Assembly: GCF_026130165.1 (NCBI RefSeq)
Contig: NZ_JAIHOM010000001.1
Location: 1 to 64,000, forward strand
Source: Spirulina subsalsa FACHB-351
GTDB lineage: Bacteria > Cyanobacteriota > Cyanobacteriia > Cyanobacteriales > Spirulinaceae
Direction: 5' to 3'
DNA length: 64,000 nt
Under the pieces are notes generated by a model. It searched no databases. It saw only the letters and a list, made by a program, of their open reading frames with translations, and was not told the origin of the DNA. The stretch's first letter is position 1. Each line of letters opens with the position of its first letter. This document shows positions 17,447 to 26,018 of this stretch, one piece after another. The position numbers were made by a program, and so were the translations under genes.

Positions 17447-18109
17447 ATGAGCAGAATACAACCGAACAGCCCACCCCAATATTTGACGGGACATTTTATT
17501 GTCTTTGAGGGGGGGGAAGGGGCTGGAAAAACTACTCAAATTGAGCGATCGCGTCTGTGGTTACAAAAACAATTGAGTCTAGATACACCCATTCTCGTCA
17601 CCCGAGAACCAGGAGGGAGTCCTTTAGGTCAAGCCTTGCGGCACATTCTGCTAGAGGGGGAATCTATACCGGATCTAACAGAATTACTCCTTTATGCCGC
17701 CGATCGCGCCCACCATGTGGCGGAAGTTCTACAACCTGCCTTAGCCGAGGGAGCGATTATTTTATGCGATCGCTTTACCGATTCTACTATAGCCTATCAA
17801 GGCTATGGCAGAGGCTTAGACCTCACCTTAATTGAACAACTGAACCGCATCGCCAGCCAAGGTTTAGAAAGTTCCCTGACCTTGTGGCTTGATGTTGAAG
17901 TGGAACGAGGGCTAGCCCGCACCCACCAACGGGGAAAACGCGATCGCCTTGATCAAGCGGATTTAGCCTTTCACCAACGAGTTCAACAGGGTTTTAGAAC
18001 CCTAGCCGCTCAATTTCCCCAGAGAATCATTCCTATTGATGCTAACGGGTCAGAGGAACAAGTTGCCACAAAAATTCAGGAAATCTTAACAAAGTGGTTC
18101 AACGCATAA
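17447..18109 (+). CDS. tmk: Thymidylate kinase
   Basis: Phosphorylates dTMP to dTDP. The P-loop is FEGGEGAGKTTQ (about residues 22-33), the DRX/nucleoside motif is CDRFTDSTIAYQGYGRG, and TREPGGSPLGQALR and AADRAHHV are the family signatures. Length 220 is slightly longer than the usual 205-215 because of an N-terminal extension of about ten residues. Its 3' end overlaps the convergent SulP gene by 11 bp. Confidence 0.95.
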   Translation: MSRIQPNSPPQYLTGHFIVFEGGEGAGKTTQIERSRLWLQKQLSLDTPILVTREPGGSPLGQALRHILLEGESIPDLTELLLYAADRAHHVAEVLQPALAEGAIILCDRFTDSTIAYQGYGRGLDLTLIEQLNRIASQGLESSLTLWLDVEVERGLARTHQRGKRDRLDQADLAFHQRVQQGFRTLAAQFPQRIIPIDANGSEEQVATKIQEILTKWFNA

Positions 18110-20345
18110 CCTTTAATTGTTGTTCCCGTCTAGCCAAACTATCACATAACAGGCGAATAATATAATCCCCCAATCGTTCCGCGAGATCCGGGGATTCTTG
18201 ACGCATTTGGCTTAAAGCCTCTTGACTTAAACGGTAAAGTTGACAATCCGTATCTGCTACCACTGAAGTAGACAGGGGATTTTTGCCATAAAAGCGCATT
18301 TCTCCGAGCAAATTTCCCGCTTTAGCTGTTTGTAACCGCTTGGTTTGTCCATTGGGTAATTCTAACAAAACACTGACCTGACCTTGGGCAATAAAATAAA
18401 GGGCATCTCCCGGATTTTCCTGAGTATAAATAAAAGTTTGGGCTGGGAATGTTTGAGGCTGTAAATAGCCCATAAATCGTTCCACCTGTTGCTGTTGTAA
18501 AAACAGCGTCATCAAGTGTTGCTGGAACTCATCCCCCGAAAAACTACAACAGCCTGCCTGTTCTAATAACTGAGTTTCGCACCATTCCAAACCTCGATCC
18601 AAATCGGGAAAAATGTGGCAAAAATCCGCCTCTTTTTGCAATCCCCCACCCTTAGCTAGTTGTTCCTGAAAAGTTAGAGAAATATTAGTAAAAACCAGTT
18701 GAATTTGCTGTTTTTGGGCAATTTTTAGGATTTTACTACAACTTAAAACCGCCGAGGAATCTACTCCTGTCACCCGACCAAAATCAATGATTAAATACTG
18801 AACAGGTAAAGACTCAGAATTCTCGACTCGCTGTTTGACTTGATTCAGTAAATAATTCGCCGTCCCGAAAAAGAGAAACCCTTGTAACGCTAAGATAAAA
18901 ATTCCTTGACCTTTTTCCTTGAGGATGCTTAATTCCTCGGCATTGCGCTCTACATTACTGCGGGTCATGTCCCCGGATAAGACCTCTTTTGCTACATTAA
19001 CATGGCTGTATTGATACATAAATAAAATCACCGTGAAAATAAACCCCACGAGAATTCCCTGTAGAAAGCCAAAACTATTAATCGTAATTAAAATAATCCA
19101 AACAATAGCATAGTCTACTAAGGGCAACTTAAACCAGCCATGATAGAGCCATTGGATTAATAAAGAGAGTCCTAGATAGAGCAATAAACAGCCTAAAATC
19201 GGTTTAGGAAAGTAGGACAAAAAAGCCGACCCAAAAGATAAAACTGCCAAACAGGGAACAGCCGTAAACAGTCCAGTTAAACGACTATGACCGCCAATTT
19301 CGTGAACCAGTAAGGTACTGGGTAAGGCTTGATTGCCTACCATTCCACTCCCAAACCCGGAGGCTAAACTGGCTAATCCAATGGCTTTTAACTCCCGGTT
19401 CAGTTGAATATCTTGCCCAACCACTAACTCAATGCCGCTGTTACTTAAAACCAAGGAAAGTAAACTAATTAACATGACGGTGATCATCGCACCCAGTTGG
19501 GAAAAAATTGCTGACCATTGGACTTGAGCCAGATGAGAAAATCCCAAGGGTTGCCAGAGTCCTCCTTGAGGAAATTCTGCCAATAACCACCCATCTAAAC
19601 GCGCTTCGTAGATAGAGGTTTGGGTGACAAAAAGGCATAAGTAAAAGACTCCAATTAAGCTAATTAATGTCCCCGGCATCACTAAATAATGTTTGAAGCG
19701 CTGGGACATAAACAGGAGAATCAGCGTAAAGATTAAACCGACTCCCCAATGGAGTAAACAATGGGGCGTAAAAAGTTGGGCAAGGGTATAAAAGGAGAGG
19801 GAAAAATCCGTCGTAACTTGGAAAAAACCATTGACTAATAACCATCCTGTCCCGGCCATAAATCCCCCGACTACGGGATAGGGAATGAAGCGGATGGCAT
19901 CACCGAGTTTAAGCTGGCCGAGGGTGAATAAACAAGATCCGGTGAGAAAGGAGGTCAGCGCGATCGCAACTGTCACCGTGATCAGGATTTCCCCCGGACT
20001 GGCTTGGTTTTGCAGGTCTTGAGCAATTGACCCTGCCATAAGGGCTAAAATAGCGGTAGGGGCGGCCAGAGGGGTGGCAATCATCCCCGGCAAGGCGCTA
20101 GTTAGGGCCACCACCGCACTCACCACCGCCGCACTAAATACCGTCATGCCAATACCTGCCGAGAGGTAGACGGAAAGACTGCCAGAAAAAATCAAGGCCG
20201 CGTAGGAAATCGCCCGAATGACCCCAATAATGCCCGTCACCAGTCCGGCTGTTACACTGGGGATCAGTTGCTGAGGGTGAAAGGCAGCGCGCAGGGGATC
20301 GAGGAGTTGGGGGAAATAGTGCCGCCAGACAACTTGTTGAGTCAT
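18099..20345 (-). CDS. SulP (SLC26-type) anion transporter with STAS and cNMP-type domains
   Basis: A transporter core of 10-14 membrane helices (about 25-430) with the SulP features NSGIELVVGQDI and GNQALP is followed by a STAS domain (about 440-565; LIIDFGRVTGVDSSAV) and then a cyclic-nucleotide-binding fold (about 615-735; GDALYFIAQGQVSVL, LLGEM). Substrates of SulP proteins include sulfate and bicarbonate; which applies here cannot be told. The cNMP cassette keeps GEM but the usual Arg-Ser/Thr-Ala reads LSTS, so cAMP binding is doubtful. The fusion of STAS with a C-terminal cNMP fold is a known but uncommon arrangement. Confidence 0.9.
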   Translation of the reverse strand: MTQQVVWRHYFPQLLDPLRAAFHPQQLIPSVTAGLVTGIIGVIRAISYAALIFSGSLSVYLSAGIGMTVFSAAVVSAVVALTSALPGMIATPLAAPTAILALMAGSIAQDLQNQASPGEILITVTVAIALTSFLTGSCLFTLGQLKLGDAIRFIPYPVVGGFMAGTGWLLVNGFFQVTTDFSLSFYTLAQLFTPHCLLHWGVGLIFTLILLFMSQRFKHYLVMPGTLISLIGVFYLCLFVTQTSIYEARLDGWLLAEFPQGGLWQPLGFSHLAQVQWSAIFSQLGAMITVMLISLLSLVLSNSGIELVVGQDIQLNRELKAIGLASLASGFGSGMVGNQALPSTLLVHEIGGHSRLTGLFTAVPCLAVLSFGSAFLSYFPKPILGCLLLYLGLSLLIQWLYHGWFKLPLVDYAIVWIILITINSFGFLQGILVGFIFTVILFMYQYSHVNVAKEVLSGDMTRSNVERNAEELSILKEKGQGIFILALQGFLFFGTANYLLNQVKQRVENSESLPVQYLIIDFGRVTGVDSSAVLSCSKILKIAQKQQIQLVFTNISLTFQEQLAKGGGLQKEADFCHIFPDLDRGLEWCETQLLEQAGCCSFSGDEFQQHLMTLFLQQQQVERFMGYLQPQTFPAQTFIYTQENPGDALYFIAQGQVSVLLELPNGQTKRLQTAKAGNLLGEMRFYGKNPLSTSVVADTDCQLYRLSQEALSQMRQESPDLAERLGDYIIRLLCDSLARREQQLKVMR

Positions 20346-20470
20346 GGGGGAGGGGAGAGTATGAGAAGGAAAGACGTTCTCCCCTATAATAAGTTCATGC
20401 GTGAACGATTTGGGGTCACTGATTCGCCTTGTCCAGTGTTGCCCCCTTCGACTGTATTAAGGAGAATCCT

Positions 20471-20722
20471 ATGCCTCCCCGTTGGCCTCGTCAACCTGAC
20501 CGCAATGATCCGGCTTACCGTCGTTTAGATGACCGGATGAATTTTGCCCTCCATGTGGCGGTTTTTGCCGCTTGTAATTCCGGTTTGTGGTTTGTGGATA
20601 TTGTCCGTCAAGCGAACTGGGACTGGGTAATCTGGGTAACAGGGGTTTGGGCCGTGGTGGTGTTGTGCCATTTGGTCTATATTATGGCGATCGCAGACTA
20701 TTCTGTAAAATCCGATCTCTAA
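20471..20722 (+). CDS. Small 2TM-domain membrane protein
   Basis: ATG 20471 follows an AAGGAG ribosome-binding site by seven bases, which decides the start against an in-frame upstream GTG at 20429. The 83 residues hold a charged N-terminus (RQPDRNDPAYRRLDDRMNF) and two membrane helices (ALHVAVFAACNSGLWFV and WVTGVWAVVVLCHLVYIM), matching the bacterial 2TM domain family. It lies 6 bp before the next gene and probably shares its transcript. The function is unknown. Confidence 0.8.
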   Translation: MPPRWPRQPDRNDPAYRRLDDRMNFALHVAVFAACNSGLWFVDIVRQANWDWVIWVTGVWAVVVLCHLVYIMAIADYSVKSDL

Positions 20723-20728
20723 AAGCCG

Positions 20729-21037
20729 ATGGTTGACTTTCACACGACAGAAGTAATCGAGAATTTAGCCGCCGAAATTGGCAAAGTGGTTTATATTGAC
20801 GTGGCAAAATGGCACCTGTACCTAACGGATGCCAAACTCCATACTGTAGTCGCCCAACAAGTTTATCCCTTGCTGGTCGAGAATGATTTGAATGAAGATA
20901 ATGTTACCCGCCTTTTAAGCAATATCCCAGTCAAAATTGGGGGGGGAAAACGAGAGGTTCCCTTAGGGGATTTATTGCCGCTACAGTGTCAGGTGGATTT
21001 AATGGATTTATTGGAAGAGTTTCAGCGTCAGCTTTAG
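20729..21037 (+). CDS. DUF3181-like cyanobacterial protein
   Basis: A soluble 102-residue protein with the pattern VVYIDVAKWHLYLTDAKLH and KREVPLGDLLPLQ that I associate with DUF3181, a family restricted to cyanobacteria and some plastid lineages. It follows the 2TM gene by only 6 bp. The role is unknown. Confidence 0.7.
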   Translation: MVDFHTTEVIENLAAEIGKVVYIDVAKWHLYLTDAKLHTVVAQQVYPLLVENDLNEDNVTRLLSNIPVKIGGGKREVPLGDLLPLQCQVDLMDLLEEFQRQL

Positions 21038-21138
21038 TTGAATATTGATCAACAATTCAAGATGGTGCATCTTCCCAGAGGGGAGGGAACTTTAGATTAA
21101 GAGCCTGTCCACAGACCTATTTGAGTGACCGAAACATC

Positions 21139-22125
21139 ATGAGCGATCGCGACCTCTCCCAACTGTCCCCCGCCGAATTGATACAGGAAATCGAAACCCT
21201 GCGTCAAGAACAGGCGAAACTCCAGAAAATTAAACTGGCTTTTGATGCTCAAGATGAGTTAGTGCGATCGCTCATTTCCATGGGACGGGCCGCTACCGGA
21301 CGGCTAATGTTGCGCTCCATGTTACTGCAAACCACTAAAATTTCCATCAAACTCACCGAGGCCGAAGAAAGTAGTTTATTTTTGCTCAATCAAGAAGGGC
21401 GAGTCACCGAAAGCGTTTTAGCACGAGGGGCTACTCTGCGGGAAGAACGCGATGTTCTGATTGGCAAAGTGTTAGACCAAGGTTTAGCGGGCTGGGTCGT
21501 CCGTCATCGTCAAATTGGTTTAGTCCGTGATACGAAACAGGATGAACGCTGGGTCACACTGCCCAATCAACCCTATACTGTCGGTTCTGCCCTTTGTGTG
21601 CCGATTTTACGCGGTAAAGTGTTGTTGGGAATTCTCACCCTCACCCACCCTAAACCGGAGCATTTTAATCAAGAATCAGCCGAATTAATCCAAATGTGCG
21701 CCACTCAAATGGCCTTAGCCTTGGATAATGCCCGACTCTATATGCAGGAACACCAACAACGGGAAAAATCCCAAGCCGAAGATGAGGAGTATCTAGAAAG
21801 GGAACGAGATTTATCTCAGTTGGGAATGTTCATTATTGCCGACACGGGCAAGTTTTTATATGCCAATAATCAAGTCGCGGAGATGTTTGCCTACGATTTT
21901 GGCGAGCTAGTCGCCCTAGATTCCATTTTAAAGCTGGTTTCCACTCGTCATTATCATGTCGTAGCGGATCAGTTTTCCCAATGTATTAAGGGGTTTACGT
22001 CTACCCTTTCTTGTCGTTGTCAAGGGCAAAAGAAAAATCGTCATGTGATGGACATTGACCTCTACGCGACTCGGACTAAGTTTTTCGGGAAGTATATATT
22101 AATTGGTGTGATTGAGTTGGTGTAA
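21139..22125 (+). CDS. GAF-PAS signalling protein
   Basis: An N-terminal coiled coil (about 10-45) leads into a GAF domain (about 60-210; SLFLLNQEGRV, GLAGWVV, GSALCVPI, LLGILTLTH), then a second coiled coil and a PAS-like domain (about 235-320; MFIIADTGKFLYANNQVAEMF). No cysteine suits bilin attachment, and no kinase or output domain is present, so it may act on a partner. ATG 21139 is preferred over TTG 21121. The GAF ligand is unknown. Confidence 0.8.
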   Translation: MSDRDLSQLSPAELIQEIETLRQEQAKLQKIKLAFDAQDELVRSLISMGRAATGRLMLRSMLLQTTKISIKLTEAEESSLFLLNQEGRVTESVLARGATLREERDVLIGKVLDQGLAGWVVRHRQIGLVRDTKQDERWVTLPNQPYTVGSALCVPILRGKVLLGILTLTHPKPEHFNQESAELIQMCATQMALALDNARLYMQEHQQREKSQAEDEEYLERERDLSQLGMFIIADTGKFLYANNQVAEMFAYDFGELVALDSILKLVSTRHYHVVADQFSQCIKGFTSTLSCRCQGQKKNRHVMDIDLYATRTKFFGKYILIGVIELV

Positions 22126-22177
22126 AGAATTAATAATTAATGATTATAAATTATTAATTATTCCCTATTCTCTAGAT
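22126..22177. repeat. AT-rich inverted repeat
   Basis: The spacer consists of TTAATAATTAAT-type sequence and its inverse TTATTAATTATT followed by CCCTATTC. It matches AT-rich parts of repeats at 2431, 30719 and 51008. It may form a weak hairpin between the two genes. Confidence 0.55.
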
Positions 22178-22588
22178 ATGAACCCTTGGCATAATTTTAA
22201 GCAACAACCCTGGTCTATCTTGTTCTTGGTGGCTGGGATGACGGTACTATTGGGGACAATCGCCGATCAGCTTTTAGTCTTAGTGTTGAGGCAATCTGAG
22301 GCGGCTAACACCCTGTTATCCCCTCTATTTAGTCCGCCTTGGGAGGAAGTCATGCCCTTTTTTGTGGGGTTAGGTTTGGGGGTGTTAGGGGTTCTCTTGG
22401 CTCAAAGACAGCGATCGCACTTAATGTTAAATAGTGGGACTCTGTGGGCGTTAGTCCTCTGTTTACTGGTCAGTGTCATCGTTAAAAGTGCCATACTCCC
22501 CTATGGCATCCTACAGATGTCCGGTGTCACCCTAACTGGAATCATTGTCGGGGTGTTTTGGAAAGGTCGCCCCTACTGGTCTAGGTGA
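22178..22588 (+). CDS. Hypothetical membrane protein, 136 aa
   Basis: Four hydrophobic segments (ILFLVAGMTVLLGTIA, VGLGLGVLGVLLA, LWALVLCLLVSVIV, GVTLTGIIVGVFW) indicate an integral membrane protein. The start ATG 22178 gives MNPWHNFKQQPWS; an earlier frame-open ATG at 22112 would overlap the GAF gene and encode repeat DNA. I do not recognise the family. Confidence 0.7.
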   Translation: MNPWHNFKQQPWSILFLVAGMTVLLGTIADQLLVLVLRQSEAANTLLSPLFSPPWEEVMPFFVGLGLGVLGVLLAQRQRSHLMLNSGTLWALVLCLLVSVIVKSAILPYGILQMSGVTLTGIIVGVFWKGRPYWSR

Positions 22589-22676
22589 TGTATCTCTAGA
22601 ACAAAACTGGCACAGTTTCAGGAATTTTACGTTCAGGCACTGTGGTTTCTCTGGGAACAATCGGGTTGACACAAAA

Positions 22677-22698
22677 AACCTGCTGTTTCCAGCAGGTT
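22677..22698 (-). terminator. Rho-independent terminator of the thioredoxin-fold gene
   Basis: AACCTGCTG (22677-22685), loop TTTC, CAGCAGGTT (22690-22698). Read on the minus strand the 9-bp stem is followed by a T-run, so it terminates the gene that ends at 22812. Confidence 0.8.
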
Positions 22699-22811
22699 GA
22701 ATAATGCACATTATCACTAAATAACCGACTGGTTATTTCCTAGCTCATCTTTTATCATAGCTAATTCACGGATCTGAGTACATCCCCTAAATGGGTGAAT
22801 TTGGCAACGGT

Positions 22812-23396
22812 TTAAGCACCAAAATAGGGAGGCTCATTACCGGGTTTCCACTTGATATTACAGCCAATACTGGGTTTTTGGTCAGGGGGAAGGGGTTGAT
22901 TGGTTAAAAGGGCATCAATGGCAGCGCGTAGGTCTTGACCATTGACCGGGAGATCATTGCCCGGACGACTATCATCTAACTGACCGCGATAAACCAGTTT
23001 GCGATCGCCATCAAACAAGAAAAAATCTGGAGTGCAGGCAGCCGTATAAGCTTTAGCCACCTCCTGCGTCTCATCATATCCCATCGGAAAGGTGAAGCCT
23101 AACATCTGGGCCATATCCTTTAAGCGGTCTGGAGCATCATCTGGGTAGTTTTCCACATCATTAGAATTAATCGCCACCATTCCTAACTCACTGTCTCCAT
23201 AATCGTTTCCCAAGCGGGCTAATTCTTCTTGAATATGCTTGACAAAAGGGCAGTGACGACAAATAAACATCACCAACAGTGCTTTTTTGTTCTCAAAGCT
23301 GGCTAAAGAAATCTGATTCCCGGATACCACATCCAGCAGTTCAAAATCTGGGGCAGAGGTTCCTAGAGGTAACATGGTTGAAGCAGTGCGCACCAT
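22812..23396 (-). CDS. Thioredoxin-fold / AhpC-TSA family protein
   Basis: A peroxiredoxin-like thioredoxin fold (PDFELLDVVSGNQISLASF) carries CRHC (about residues 46-49) at the position of the CxxC centre, followed by PFVKHIQEEL. The cis-proline region ACTPDFFLFD is present. The C-terminus (PSIGCNIKWKPGNEPPYF) is the signature of the thioredoxin-family proteins common in cyanobacteria and other bacteria. No signal peptide is visible, so it is probably a cytosolic thiol-disulfide or peroxide-related enzyme; the substrate is unknown. Confidence 0.85.
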   Translation of the reverse strand: MVRTASTMLPLGTSAPDFELLDVVSGNQISLASFENKKALLVMFICRHCPFVKHIQEELARLGNDYGDSELGMVAINSNDVENYPDDAPDRLKDMAQMLGFTFPMGYDETQEVAKAYTAACTPDFFLFDGDRKLVYRGQLDDSRPGNDLPVNGQDLRAAIDALLTNQPLPPDQKPSIGCNIKWKPGNEPPYFGA

Positions 23397-23621
23397 ACTT
23401 TACGTTGTCTCTCCTGTTTTAAGGGTTTTCAATCTATTATCTGGGACGTTGGGAGACTTCTACCAAGAAAAAACCAGCCAACTCGTCAATTCTGGCCGGC
23501 TGATCAATCAAAACTGGATCAATGGAGAAAAGTTAAAAACGTCAAAACTCGGGGAACAAATCTGAAAAAATCTTTAAAAAACTGGTCTGAACAACCGTAT
23601 CTTAAGCTCTCGGCAGGGAAT

Positions 23622-23891
23622 CTAGGAAGCCACAGCGACTTTAGATCGTTCAAACTGTAACACCAGCGCTGTGCTGACAGAGACTTGAGACAAGCCTAAG
23701 ATATTCCGTTGAGGCTGTTCCGCAAAGTTAGGCATTTCTGAGTGGCAGTGAGAACAATACCAATAAATACCCGAGTGCCTAACATGGCGGAGAAGTGTAG
23801 AAGAACAACAAGGACAAGATGCGTGAGACATAGGACTTAGGGGGAGTGAATCAGGAGCAGGGACAAAAGTAAGCTGGTCACTGGCGCTCAT
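23622..23891 (-). CDS. Small zinc-ribbon protein
   Basis: Two Cys pairs, CPCC and CSHC about 20 residues apart, form a likely zinc ribbon in an 89-residue protein. The C-terminus (LVLQFERSKVAVAS) is hydrophobic to amphipathic. An internal ATG (MSHASCPCC, residue 21) is an alternative start that keeps the ribbon. The function is unknown. Confidence 0.65.
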   Translation of the reverse strand: MSASDQLTFVPAPDSLPLSPMSHASCPCCSSTLLRHVRHSGIYWYCSHCHSEMPNFAEQPQRNILGLSQVSVSTALVLQFERSKVAVAS

Positions 23892-24309
23892 CTTCTAGGG
23901 CTTGGGAATGGGGATCAAGGTTAATAGCAGATGGAACGCTTTTCGCCTACGGTTTATACAATACTGAGTAAATGTGAGCTTTTTGTGAGTAATTCCACTT
24001 TTTTGTGGAGAATTGTTAATTGTAAAGAAAACCTTAAGATGCTTAATGAACGCCAACAACCATGTTAAACAATCTGGGGGTTTTTGGGGGTAAAAAAGAG
24101 CCTTAAGCCTTACCCTACATTAATCTGATGCTCGTTGGTTGGCGGTGCTGATTATTTTTCAACAATCGTTTTTTACCTAATTATTCGCCTTAAGAATGTG
24201 ACATAAATCACAAATTTACCCTGTTTTGACTAAGGGGAGCTATAACACCCCAGTTAAAATAGTTTACATAATGTTAAATTTGCCGAAACGTGAGGATAAA
24301 TTACCAATA
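23892..24309. other. Long promoter region upstream of the DUF2237 gene
   Basis: The region is AT-rich with runs such as GGGGGTTTTTGGGGG (around 24075) and ends in a perfect CRP-type palindrome at 24198-24213. A TATAAC box lies at 24241-24246. I see no gene. Confidence 0.5.
24198..24213. promoter_or_regulatory. CRP-type binding site
   Basis: TGTGA-CATAAA-TCACA is a perfect TGTGA-N6-TCACA palindrome, the consensus of E. coli CRP and of cyanobacterial SYCRP1. Its centre lies about 36 bases upstream of a TATAAC box and 104 bases upstream of the DUF2237 start codon. A cAMP-responsive activator site is likely; an adenylate cyclase gene lies 11 kb away (35768-37432). Confidence 0.6.
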
Positions 24310-24684
24310 ATGTCTGATGCCAAAAATGTATTAGGAGAACCTTTAAAGATTTGTTGTACTGCTCCCTTGACGGGGTTTTATCGTAATGGTTGCTGTGACA
24401 CTGGGTCGGGTGATCGCGGATTGCATACGGTATGCGCCCAAGTGACGGCGGAATTTTTGGACTATACTCGGCGACAGGGCAATGATTTAAGCACGCCAGC
24501 CCCCCAGTATAATTTCCCGGGGCTAAAAGCCGGAGATCGTTGGTGTTTGTGTGCTGGGCGCTGGAAAGAAGCCCTAGAGGCTGGTGTTGCCCCTCCAGTG
24601 GTATTGTCAGCGACCCATGAAGCGACCCTAGGGGTAATCTCCTTGGAGGATTTACAGATCCGGGCGTTGGAGGAAGGGAAATAG
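24310..24684 (+). CDS. DUF2237 family protein
   Basis: The 124-residue protein starts at ATG 24310 (MSDAKNVLGEPL) and matches the DUF2237 family, with the conserved segments PLTGFYRNGCCDTG, GLHTVCAQVT and GDRWCLCAGRW. Five or more cysteines are conserved and may bind metal. The function of the family is unknown. A CRP-type palindrome upstream suggests control by a cAMP receptor protein. Confidence 0.85.
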   Translation: MSDAKNVLGEPLKICCTAPLTGFYRNGCCDTGSGDRGLHTVCAQVTAEFLDYTRRQGNDLSTPAPQYNFPGLKAGDRWCLCAGRWKEALEAGVAPPVVLSATHEATLGVISLEDLQIRALEEGK

Positions 24685-24785
24685 GGGAGTCGATCAAGGC
24701 ACAATCTAAAAAAGTAGTGAAAAAATCGGGGATTTGGGCGATCGCACTTTAGGCTAATAAAACACCAAACAATCTAAACCATGAA

Positions 24786-25967
24786 ATGGGGGTGTTATTC
24801 ACTGTGAAACTAGCCTCACGAGTCGCCCAAGTCCCGCCTTCTGTTACCCTAGCCATATCTGCAAAGGCTAAAGCGATGAAGGCCGAAGGATTAGATGTCT
24901 GTAGCTTTAGCGCCGGAGAACCCGATTTCGATACCCCCGTTCATGTCAAGGAAGCCGCCAAAAAGGCACTAGATGAAGGGAAAACCCGCTATGGTCCGGT
25001 GGCGGGGGAGCCGAAACTCCGGGAAGCCATTGCCCGCAAACTCCAACAGGACAATCAACTGAACTACGAAGCTCAAAACGTAATTGTCACCAATGGGGGC
25101 AAATACTCTCTATTTAACTTGATTTTGGCTCTCATTGAGCCGGGGGATGAGGTGATTATTCCCGCTCCCTATTGGCTGAGTTATCCAGAAATGGTGAAGC
25201 TGGCCGGGGGAACTCCGGTGATTGTGACTACAGATGCCAGCAATGGCTACAAAATTACCCCAGAACAGCTTAAGGCGGCTACTACACCCAAAACCAAGTT
25301 ATTTGTCCTGAACTCTCCCTCTAATCCCACAGGCTGCGTTTATACCCCCGATGAAATCCGTGCTTTGGCCGCGATGGTGGTCGAATTAGATATCTGGGTC
25401 GTTTCCGATGAGATTTACGAGAAAATCCTCTACGACGGAGCCACCCATTTAAGTATTGGGGCCGTCAGTCCAGAAAGTTTTGCTCGGACGATTATTAGTA
25501 ATGGTTTCGCGAAAAGCTACGCCATGACGGGGTGGCGGATTGGTTACGCGGCCGGTCCAATTGAAATTATTAAGGCAATGAACACCATTCAAAGCCACAG
25601 TACGTCAAATGTCTGTACCTTTGCTCAGTATGGTGCGATCGCGGCCATAGAAGGCAGTCAGGAACAAGTGACTCAGATGGTCAAGGCCTTTGATGAGCGT
25701 CGGAAGTACATCTTAGAACAGATTGGGTCGATGCCTAAACTCAGTTGTCCTACTCCCGAGGGGGCATTTTATGTGTTCGTCAACATCGGCGAAACGGGTT
25801 TATCTTCGGTGGATTTTTGCAGTAAGTTGTTAGAAGCCCATCAAGTGGCCGTGATTCCGGGGGCGGCTTTTGGGGCTGATGATTGTATTCGGATGTCCTA
25901 TGCGACAGATATGGAATCTATTGCCAAGGGATTAGACCGAATTCGTCAGTTTGTGGAGACGGTTTAA
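24786..25967 (+). CDS. aspC: Aspartate aminotransferase, class I (Ib type)
   Basis: PLP-dependent transfer of the amino group between aspartate and 2-oxoglutarate. The PLP lysine is in [34 protein letters not shown] and the C-terminal RMSYA arginine are in place. Length 393 fits subgroup I-beta, some members of which also act as prephenate aminotransferase. The start may be ATG 24786 or GTG 24804 ([10 protein letters not shown]); the latter aligns better with family starts. Confidence 0.93.
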   Translation: MGVLFTVKLASRVAQVPPSVTLAISAKAKAMKAEGLDVCSFSAGEPDFDTPVHVKEAAKKALDEGKTRYGPVAGEPKLREAIARKLQQDNQLNYEAQNVIVTNGGKYSLFNLILALIEPGDEVIIPAPYWLSYPEMVKLAGGTPVIVTTDASNGYKITPEQLKAATTPKTKLFVLNSPSNPTGCVYTPDEIRALAAMVVELDIWVVSDEIYEKILYDGATHLSIGAVSPESFARTIISNGFAKSYAMTGWRIGYAAGPIEIIKAMNTIQSHSTSNVCTFAQYGAIAAIEGSQEQVTQMVKAFDERRKYILEQIGSMPKLSCPTPEGAFYVFVNIGETGLSSVDFCSKLLEAHQVAVIPGAAFGADDCIRMSYATDMESIAKGLDRIRQFVETV

Positions 25968-25973
25968 TTGACC

Positions 25974-26018
25974 TAGGGCTTGCTAAATAACTCTACTTGT
26001 GGGGCTAGGGAACAAGCC
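25974..26018. repeat. Dispersed repeat AGGGCTTGCTAAATAACTCT
   Basis: Between aspC and uvrB lies AGGGCTTGCTAAATAACTCT followed by ACTTGTGGGGCTAGGGAACA. The second part is nearly identical to 4663-4684. The first part is the reverse complement of the GAGTTATTCAGCAAGCCCT unit found at 30702 and 51119. The outer bases AGGGCTTG and CAAGCCCT form an inverted repeat, so it may serve as a terminator. Confidence 0.65.

Noticed and set aside
23374-23565. Plus-strand frame of 63 codons overlapping the start of the thioredoxin-fold gene
   Set aside because: Overlaps a well-supported gene on the opposite strand and has no ribosome-binding site or family resemblance.
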